A DNA stretch of 39,902 nucleotides from Nesterenkonia sphaerica. GTDB lineage: Bacteria > Actinomycetota > Actinomycetes > Actinomycetales > Micrococcaceae. The first letter of the stretch is position 1. Each line of letters begins with the position of its first letter. The notes beneath the pieces are model-generated. The model searched no databases and was not told the DNA's origin. It saw nothing but the letters and a program-made list of their open reading frames with translations. The DNA lies in contig NZ_VAWA01000018.1 in NCBI RefSeq assembly GCF_005771565.1, positions 1 to 39,902 on the forward strand, given 5' to 3'. Shown in pieces: positions 34,373-39,902 of the stretch. A program made the translations under genes and the position numbers.

Positions 34373-35513
34373 CCGCGCCTCGCAGGTCTGCGGAATTTTC
34401 GCTAGTTTCTGCCGCTTCGGGCGAATCTGGTACGGTTTCTGGGCTCTCTCTGCTCTTACGGTGTAATACAGACCCGAGGGCACCTTTCGTGCCAGCTGCC
34501 GCCCGTCGCACCTTGGTTGTGGCATTCTGACCGGAAACCAGTGAGCGGGATTTTTTAGCGGCCATCCGCACAGGGTTGGATCGCTCGTTCTGGTCCGTGT
34601 CGGCCTCATCTGCACGCTTCAACGCCTTGAGATATTCCGCGGCGTCAACGTTGGGAGGCGGTAGCTCGCGGAGGTGCTCCTTCAACCGTTTGGACTGAAT
34701 CTTGAGCGACATGAATGTCAACCCACCGGACAGGACCCCACCCACGACCGGAACAATCTTTGTCACCGATTTTGCAAAACTCTGCTTAGTCACGTGCACC
34801 CCTATGACCCGCAATGTCTGTTTCATTGGCACATACCAAGTGGTCTTTGTAAGGGCCGTAGTGGCGATCTTCTTCTGGATTGCTGGGCGGGCGACCTGCA
34901 CAGCGAAGGACTTGAGGGAAGCGGAGGCGCCTCCGACACCAAGCATGACTCCTAGGAAGGCAGCAAGTTTGCCAAGGGTTTCATCATCAATGTCTTCAGT
35001 GTCCTGCAGGAACGATTGCCAACCATAGACGTAAGCAACCTTCTGCATGACTCGGAAAGCGTGCACATAGTATTGCGTGATATCAGCCGGCACTGTTCCG
35101 ATCAAGCCAAATCCGCCGGGAAGACCAGCCGCGAAAGACAGGCCCGTAGACTTCCTCGTCTCAAACTCAATGGATGCCTGCGCAACGCTGTCCAGCATCA
35201 CTGGGGTGAGACCTGCCGCCGCTGGATTAGATCTCAGGGCCTCGTCGATGACCTCCGCGGGGAAGCCTCGCTTATGCAGCTCTGTTTTCAGGAAGTGCTC
35301 TCTGTCAATGCGCACCCCACGAAGGCGTAAGACCTTATTAAGGAACTCGACGGCGAATTCCTCAGCCTCGCTGTCTTGTTGTTCGACGGCGCCACTGATG
35401 CTGTCATGCTGTTCCGCCGGCAAGGCGGGATCCCGGAGCCCAATAACCTCTTCAGCGGCAGCGTCCTGACACGATTCTTCGCTCTTGTCACCCGTAGTCA
35501 TCGGATACTTCAC
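34359..35513 (-). CDS. EcsC-like membrane-associated protein
   Basis: A 384-aa protein whose centre (residues ~110-280) matches the EcsC family. Landmarks are SFAAGLPGGFGLIGTVPADI, the following aromatic/helical stretch VMQKVAYVYGWQ, and hydrophobic Gly-rich segments such as LGVMLGVGGASASL and VVGGVLSGGLTFMSL. The N-terminus is acidic and the C-terminal 100 residues are charged and disordered, rich in Lys/Arg and then Glu/Ser. The GTG start at 35513 has GAGGGG 4-5 nt upstream. Function of EcsC-like proteins is poorly known. It is convergent with and overlaps the UvrD helicase gene by 14 bp, so antisense interference is possible, but nothing shows that it belongs to the defence operon. Confidence 0.72.
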   Translation of the reverse strand: MKYPMTTGDKSEESCQDAAAEEVIGLRDPALPAEQHDSISGAVEQQDSEAEEFAVEFLNKVLRLRGVRIDREHFLKTELHKRGFPAEVIDEALRSNPAAAGLTPVMLDSVAQASIEFETRKSTGLSFAAGLPGGFGLIGTVPADITQYYVHAFRVMQKVAYVYGWQSFLQDTEDIDDETLGKLAAFLGVMLGVGGASASLKSFAVQVARPAIQKKIATTALTKTTWYVPMKQTLRVIGVHVTKQSFAKSVTKIVPVVGGVLSGGLTFMSLKIQSKRLKEHLRELPPPNVDAAEYLKALKRADEADTDQNERSNPVRMAAKKSRSLVSGQNATTKVRRAAAGTKGALGSVLHRKSRESPETVPDSPEAAETSENSADLRGAATDE

Positions 35514-36220
35514 CAGACCCCTCAGTTACACCGCCGCTTATCACTCCCCTACAGCCTAGAGGCATTCAGGTGGAAACGCGCTCACTCTGCAGAAGGCGAT
35601 CTGTGCCGACCGTTGCCTTGTCCCTGTTGTTGTAACGTGCGGAGCTCTAATTTGTAACTATTGATCCGACGTCTATCTGCCGTCCGCCAGTAAGGCCAAC
35701 CAACTACTGATTCGGGCCCTCTGAGGTCTCGATTGATGAGCAGAATGTCGTGTCGCTCCAGTGCGGCGCGTTTCCGGTTCTCTCCCCACCACGCCTTGTT
35801 CAACACAGAGGAGTCCAGGACGGGGTCAATAAGGTGGTGTTACCTCATGGGTCCAGGTGATTGGCCCGATACACCTCGGCTTGCAGACCCTCCATCGGCC
35901 AGTTGTGTCGTCAGAATTGAGACTAGATATGTCCGATGTGCATTGTGCCTCGAGCAACCCGACTACCCGTGCGAGGCTGACGCGCGCTCGTGTCACTGCG
36001 GGCATCGTCCTTATAGCTTTCGAGGAAGGTTCGCCGACGGGATCTAGGATGGGCCGTGTACACGGGAAGCTGTTGGAGTTCTGCACGAACCTCACGGTCA
36101 CAGAGCGAATATGCGGGTCAGCCGCGTCGTCGTTCAAGGCACTGTCAAGAAAAGCTTAAATCTTCACCATCCAGTCCGCCCAGTGCTCCGAACTCCTCAT
36201 GACCCTGAAAACGGATATCG
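35514..36220. other. 700-bp gap with no secure gene
   Basis: Several overlapping frames exist but none has a good start and a recognisable product. On the minus strand a frame from about 35842 to 35582 reads VLNKAWWGENRKRAALERHD and then LRGPESVVGWPYWRTADRRR, which looks more protein-like than its competitors and could be the end of a decayed gene. Its longest in-frame stretch lacks a Shine-Dalgarno. The right end carries the lipoprotein leader. Confidence 0.4.
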
Positions 36221-36233
36221 AAGGAGCAACGCA

Positions 36234-37619
36234 ATGCGGACCTCAAGAATCACCATGGGTGCAGCAACCGGACTGACCCTGGCCCTGACACTCGCAGCCT
36301 GCGGCGGCGACGGTGCAGACGCCGAAGAGCCCATGCCGGACGAGAACGCGCAAGAAGAGACCGAAACCATGGAAGAGGAGCAAGACTCTGAGGACATGGA
36401 CGAGGAGGACGGGGAGGATTCCGGCGACTCGGACGACCACGACGATATGGACGAGGACAACGACAGCGACGCCGACCTCAGCGCCGTAGAACCCCAGAGC
36501 ACCGGCGACCCTTTTGCGGATGCGCGCAATGCCGCAAGCCATATGCCCATGACAGGTGAGACATTCGCCGCCGGGTTCACCGAAGCACTCCATATTGAGG
36601 GCGATCCGCAGTCGGAGGCAGCAGAACTCCGCGGGCAGCTGACCGCTCTGTTCCAGGAGCACGTGTACCTGGCCGGTATCGCCGTGGCCACCGCCTATCA
36701 CGCGGGCCCGGACTCAGATGAGTTCGCACTCGCCGCTGAAACCGTGGACGAGAACTCTGTGGCTCTGGCCGACGCCGTGGGCGACCTCGCCGGCGACGAC
36801 GCCCGCGAGTCCTTCCTGCGCAACTGGCGGGAGCACATCGACTACTTCGTCAACTACGCCGTGGCCGCAGAAGCCGGCGATCAGGAAGGCATGGATCAGG
36901 CCGTGGCTGACCTTACTGAGTACGCCGACGGGGTAGGGATGTTCTTTGACCGGACTACCGACGGCGCGCTCAATGCGGACGCCGTTACCGAATCCATCAT
37001 TGGTCACATTGAGACCCTCGCCGGGGCAGTAGATTCCCTGGCTGCCGGTGATCCTGCAGCCTTCGCAAACCTGAAGGCGGCCGCAGATCACATGGTCATG
37101 GGCGCTGCCACTATGGCCGAAGGCCTGAGTGAGGCCGCTGACCTGGAGGGCGACCCCAACGATGACGCCTCCGAACTGCGCAGCGCACTGACCGCTAACC
37201 TCAACGAGCACGTGTATGTCGCCGGCATTGCTGTGTTCGTGGGCTACACCGAGGAGGATGGCCTCGAGTCTGAGGCATTCGAGGCCGCAGCGGGCGTCGT
37301 CGACGACAATGCTGTTCAGCTGGCTGACGCCGTCGGTGGTCTCGCCGGAGACGAGCAGCGCGATCCCTTCCTTGATCTGTGGCGTGACCACATCGGTTAC
37401 TTTGTGGACTACGCCGGGGCCGTGGCTGAAGGTGATGACGACGCCGCCGAGTCAGCCTTGATGGCTCTAGACGCCTACCGTTCCGATGCGGGTGCGTTCT
37501 TCGAAGACATCTCCGGTGGGGAACTGCCGGCCGAGGATGTCGAGGATGGTCTGAGCACGCATGTTCAGACCGTGGCTGGCGCGATCGATTCGCTGAACGA
37601 GGCGCTGGTTCAGAACTGA
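36234..37619 (+). CDS. Acidic lipoprotein with internal duplication
   Basis: A 461-aa secreted lipoprotein. The signal peptide ends in LTLAACGG, so Cys is about residue 23. A very acidic Asp/Glu linker of about 65 residues follows. Two homologous repeats then make up the protein. The first contains LFQEHVYLAGIAVATAY and FLRNWREHIDYFVNYA; the second contains LNEHVYVAGIAVFVGY and FLDLWRDHIGYFVDYA. The repeated EHVY and WRxHIxYFV signatures suggest helical bundles, perhaps binding a metal or small ligand. Family not named here. Start at ATG 36234 with AAGGAG 7 nt upstream; the longer frame from 36111 has no ribosome site. Confidence 0.85.
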   Translation: MRTSRITMGAATGLTLALTLAACGGDGADAEEPMPDENAQEETETMEEEQDSEDMDEEDGEDSGDSDDHDDMDEDNDSDADLSAVEPQSTGDPFADARNAASHMPMTGETFAAGFTEALHIEGDPQSEAAELRGQLTALFQEHVYLAGIAVATAYHAGPDSDEFALAAETVDENSVALADAVGDLAGDDARESFLRNWREHIDYFVNYAVAAEAGDQEGMDQAVADLTEYADGVGMFFDRTTDGALNADAVTESIIGHIETLAGAVDSLAAGDPAAFANLKAAADHMVMGAATMAEGLSEAADLEGDPNDDASELRSALTANLNEHVYVAGIAVFVGYTEEDGLESEAFEAAAGVVDDNAVQLADAVGGLAGDEQRDPFLDLWRDHIGYFVDYAGAVAEGDDDAAESALMALDAYRSDAGAFFEDISGGELPAEDVEDGLSTHVQTVAGAIDSLNEALVQN

Positions 37620-37683
37620 TGGGTTTAGAACCGGGCGGTCCAGAGCGGAGCGAAGTCTAGGCTCCCGCAGCAGAAATGAATAC

Positions 37684-37719
37684 GAGCCGGTGGCGAGTGC
37701 CCCCATTCGCCACCGGCTC
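37684..37719. terminator. Terminator hairpin after the lipoprotein gene
   Basis: GAGCCGGTGGCGA pairs perfectly with TCGCCACCGGCTC (13 bp) around a 10-nt loop. It lies 65 nt after the lipoprotein stop and 42 nt before the end of the convergent next gene, so it can serve both strands. Confidence 0.8.
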
Positions 37720-37760
37720 TGCTGCGTCGCAGGCCGTAAACGATGCGCTTTCAGCAACGG

Positions 37761-38186
37761 TCAGCTGAGGGTGGATTCGGCCTCACTGAGGCAGTCCAGA
37801 ACCTGCTGTGCACGGTGGCGCACAGAGTCCAGCTGCCCGTTGCTCAGCCGCACCATCGCCTCCGCCTCAGCCGTGGTAGCTAAGTGGTTAGCCGCACGCG
37901 ATAAGCCTGCATGCAACCCGTGCGCTCCGGCCGGGATGTGCATCTCCGTGGCGGGAAAATCCCGCTCTCCACAGCGGCAGAGTTCGTAGACCCGGGGAAG
38001 CTGTTCAGCTAACTGATCTCCTATGGCCACCAACTCGTTGTGGACGGCGTCGTCCTCCACGCCTTCCAGAATCTGGTGGTACCGGTCCAAGCCCCGCACG
38101 TAGCGGTCGTGGGCCTGGCGCCACAGTCCCTTGCCGAGCTCCTGGTCAATCTTCTTGGCTCGGCGGCGCCCCTTGAACAACTTCAT
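37761..38186 (-). CDS. Small hypothetical helical protein
   Basis: A 141-aa cytoplasmic protein beginning MKLFKGRRRAKKID with a basic start. It continues with helical segments (GLDRYHQILEGVEDDAVHNE) and a CRCGERDFPATEMHIPAGAH segment; two close cysteines and a histidine might bind a metal. I know no function. The frame extends upstream to 38366, but that part is the antisense of tRNA-Ser (it reads VGFEPT...), a well-known artefact, so I use the ATG at 38186. Confidence 0.65.
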   Translation of the reverse strand: MKLFKGRRRAKKIDQELGKGLWRQAHDRYVRGLDRYHQILEGVEDDAVHNELVAIGDQLAEQLPRVYELCRCGERDFPATEMHIPAGAHGLHAGLSRAANHLATTAEAEAMVRLSNGQLDSVRHRAQQVLDCLSEAESTLS

Positions 38187-38250
38187 AGTGCCGCCCAGTC
38201 TACGTGGCCTCGGATCGCGATTCGGTTCGAGACCGACGACGTCAGTGGCG

Positions 38251-38256
38251 TATAGT
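38251..38256 (+). promoter_or_regulatory. -10 element of the tRNA-Ser gene
   Basis: TATAGT lies 20 nt upstream of the mature tRNA 5' end. TTCGAG at 38226-38231 is a poor -35 with 19-nt spacing. Confidence 0.45.
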
Positions 38257-38276
38257 AATTTGCCGGACATAGTCCA

Positions 38277-38365
38277 GGTGCGGTGACCGAGCGGCCGAAG
38301 GTGACGGTCTTGAAAACCGTTGTAGGCAACCCCTACCGTGGGTTCGAATCCCACCCGCACCGCCA
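38277..38365 (+). tRNA. tRNA-Ser (UGA anticodon)
   Basis: A type II tRNA with a long variable arm. The acceptor stem GGTGCGG (38277) pairs with CCGCACC (38355-38361). The anticodon loop CTTGAAA carries TGA, the variable arm is TGTAGGCAACCCCTAC-like, and the T loop is GGTTCGAATCC. CCA is encoded (38363-38365). Confidence 0.97.
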
Positions 38366-38403
38366 AAAAATTTTGTCATTGGCGCAGCCCCCACGGCGGC
38401 GAT

Positions 38404-39867
38404 TCAGGTGCCGCAGAAAGTGCGGTAATCGCCGAAATCTTCAGGGGCTGGCTCGGTGTAGCGTTCCAGCCCGGGGCGCTCCTCGTAGGGTGAAGTGACG
38501 ACGCCCAGGAGTTGATGGAACGGCTCCATGTCTCCCTCGGTCGCAGCGGCGAGCGCTTCCTCGACCAGGTGGTTGCGCGGGATGTAGAGGGGGTTGACCT
38601 GGTTCATCAGTCGGGCATCGGGGCGGCGGCTCCGCCAGCGTGTCAACCAGTCAGCGAATGCCGCCGACTGGGCGCCCCCCTCCCCCGGCGGGTCGGCCTC
38701 ATCAGAGACAGCCTCGCTGAGGCGTCGGAAGAATAACGTGTGGTCCATTCGGGCTTTTTCAAGCAGCGCCATGACCTCGTTGACCAGTTCTCTGGCCGCC
38801 TCGGCGTCGTCCTGATCGCTCAGCCCGATCTTGGCTTTCATGCCTTCTAGCCAGGCGGCGCTGTACTGGGCCCTGAACGCGCCCAAAGCCTCAGTAGCCA
38901 CTTCCGTGGCCTCCTGCTGGTCCTCATGCAGAAGCGGAAGCAGAACTTCAGCAAAGCGGGCCAAATTCCATTGCGCCACCACAGGCTGGTTCGCGTAGGC
39001 GTAGCGTCCGCCGAGATCGATGGAACTGTAGACCGAGGAGGGGTCAAAAGCATCCATGAAGGCACAGGGGCCGTAGTCGATGGTCTCCCCGGAGATGGTC
39101 GTGTTATCAGTGTTCATCACTCCATGCACGAAGCCCACCAGCATCCACTGTGCGACCAGCGAGGCTTGAGCAGCGATGACGGCTTCCAACAGCCCTAGGT
39201 AGGGATTCTCGGCGTCTGCGGCGTCAGGGTAGTGCCGGGCGATGGCGTAGTCAGCCAGTCTTTGCAAGAGCGCGGTGTCACCTGCGGCGCGCGCGTATTG
39301 GAAGGTACCCACACGCAGGTGACTGCTGGCTACCCGCGCCAGGATGGCACCGGGAAGTTCTGTTTCTCGGTACACCGGCTGACCGGTCCCCACCACCGCC
39401 AAAGCCCGTGTGGTGGGGATGCCCAAGGCGTGCATCGCCTCACTGAGCAGGTACTCCCGCAGCATCGGGCCCACTGCGGCGAGGCCGTCTCCACCACGGG
39501 CGTAGGGTGTGCGTCCTGAACCCTTCAAGTGTAGATCCCGTAGGGCGCCATCGGCGTCGGTGACTTCGCCCACCAGCAGGGCTCGGCCGTCGCCCAGACG
39601 AGGGGAATACCCTCCAAACTGATGCCCGGCATAGGCCTGAGCCACGGGTGTGGCAGTCTCGGGAATCAGGTTTCCGGACAGCAGCTGCAACCCCTCAGGA
39701 CTGCGTAGCCCAATGGAATGAAGTCCTAGCTGATCCGCCAGCGACTCATTGAGTACGAGCAGCTCCGGTTCTGGGACCTGCTGCGCCTTCCACGGCGTGC
39801 ACAGCTCCGGGAGGGCGCGGGCAAAGTTATTGCCAAGGGTGACCGTCGACGGGGCTGCAGCACTCAT
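38404..39867 (-). CDS. selO: SelO/YdiU protein adenylyltransferase
   Basis: A 487-aa pseudokinase-fold enzyme that transfers AMP to Ser/Thr/Tyr residues of target proteins. Characteristic segments are [55 protein letters not shown], and the metal/catalytic loop [20 protein letters not shown]. The C-terminal TFCGT keeps the cysteine that is selenocysteine in animal SelO. Length matches bacterial SelO (about 480 aa). It probably acts in redox stress. The ATG at 39867 follows a weak GAAGAG. Confidence 0.95.
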   Translation of the reverse strand: MSAAAPSTVTLGNNFARALPELCTPWKAQQVPEPELLVLNESLADQLGLHSIGLRSPEGLQLLSGNLIPETATPVAQAYAGHQFGGYSPRLGDGRALLVGEVTDADGALRDLHLKGSGRTPYARGGDGLAAVGPMLREYLLSEAMHALGIPTTRALAVVGTGQPVYRETELPGAILARVASSHLRVGTFQYARAAGDTALLQRLADYAIARHYPDAADAENPYLGLLEAVIAAQASLVAQWMLVGFVHGVMNTDNTTISGETIDYGPCAFMDAFDPSSVYSSIDLGGRYAYANQPVVAQWNLARFAEVLLPLLHEDQQEATEVATEALGAFRAQYSAAWLEGMKAKIGLSDQDDAEAARELVNEVMALLEKARMDHTLFFRRLSEAVSDEADPPGEGGAQSAAFADWLTRWRSRRPDARLMNQVNPLYIPRNHLVEEALAAATEGDMEPFHQLLGVVTSPYEERPGLERYTEPAPEDFGDYRTFCGT

Positions 39868-39902
39868 TTATCGGCTCTTCGGACTTGGGGTGGGGCTGGC
39901 GA

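Noticed and set aside
36111-36233. Longer start for the lipoprotein
   Set aside because: It would bury the signal peptide; AAGGAG and ATG 36234 give a normal lipoprotein start.
38277-38365. tRNA-Ser as integration site for the defence operon
   Set aside because: No second copy of its 3' end is seen in the window, no integrase is present, and 4 kb of ordinary genes separate it from the operon.
38187-38366. N-terminal extension of the small hypothetical protein (VGFEPT-like)
   Set aside because: It is the antisense of tRNA-Ser, a classic spurious translation; the real start is the ATG at 38186.
38361-38384. Short inverted repeat after tRNA-Ser
   Set aside because: A 6-bp stem using the tRNA CCA end and a loop of A/T runs is too weak to call a terminator.
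1-39902. CRISPR arrays, insertion sequences, rRNA
   Set aside because: No regularly spaced repeats, transposase frames or rRNA sequence were seen.

Overview
The window comes from a high-GC Gram-positive chromosome, most likely an actinobacterium of the Micrococcales type. The evidence is the GC-rich codon use with frequent GTG starts, overlapping stop/start junctions, FitAB-type remnants and Crp/MarR/GntR-FCD regulators. This placement is inference. GC falls in the first ~6.7 kb and in the short decayed stretches.

Left part (0-6.7 kb): an organic-acid module. On the minus strand lie a GntR/FCD regulator, a CitE-like acyl-CoA lyase and a family III CoA-transferase. Divergent from them is a 2-hydroxycarboxylate (citrate/malate type) transporter, with a perfect operator-like palindrome (2904-2931) between the two directions. 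An AEC-family carrier converges on the transporter and shares a 22-bp-stem terminator with it. Together they look like uptake, CoA activation and lyase cleavage of a C4-C6 hydroxy- or dicarboxylate such as citramalate. An aldo/keto reductase and a MerA-like flavin disulfide oxidoreductase follow.

Middle (8.2-10.2 kb): a small gene graveyard holding a 5'-truncated ATPase, an intact FitA-like antitoxin, a FitB toxin with its centre deleted and a decayed Nudix gene. Next comes an amide module (10.3-15.6 kb): FmdB zinc ribbon, AmiS/UreI channel, FmdA formamidase and an oxalate/formate-type MFS carrier. An AmiC-like amide receptor and a divergent MarR regulator follow. The scheme suggested is formamide entry, hydrolysis to formate and ammonia, and possibly formate export. 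A Crp/Fnr gene broken by an amber codon and a frameshift, and a quinone oxidoreductase, follow.

Right part (18-34.4 kb): the main attraction is a four-gene, fully overlapping operon. It encodes a SNF2 helicase (953 aa), a giant adenine-N6 methyltransferase (about 1,533 aa, interrupted by a +1 frameshift near 24678), a 2,202-aa DEAD-like helicase with DUF1998 and nuclease-like C-terminal modules, and a 770-aa UvrD helicase with a RelE-like N-terminal domain. It resembles DISARM class 1 (SNF2 plus methylase) merged with Druantia-like DUF1998 helicases, but it matches neither canonical gene set. I read it as a candidate anti-phage/anti-plasmid system. An EcsC-like gene converges on it with overlapping 3' ends.

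The far right is core-like: an acidic duplicated lipoprotein, a small conserved-looking protein, tRNA-Ser(UGA) and SelO (protein AMPylase).
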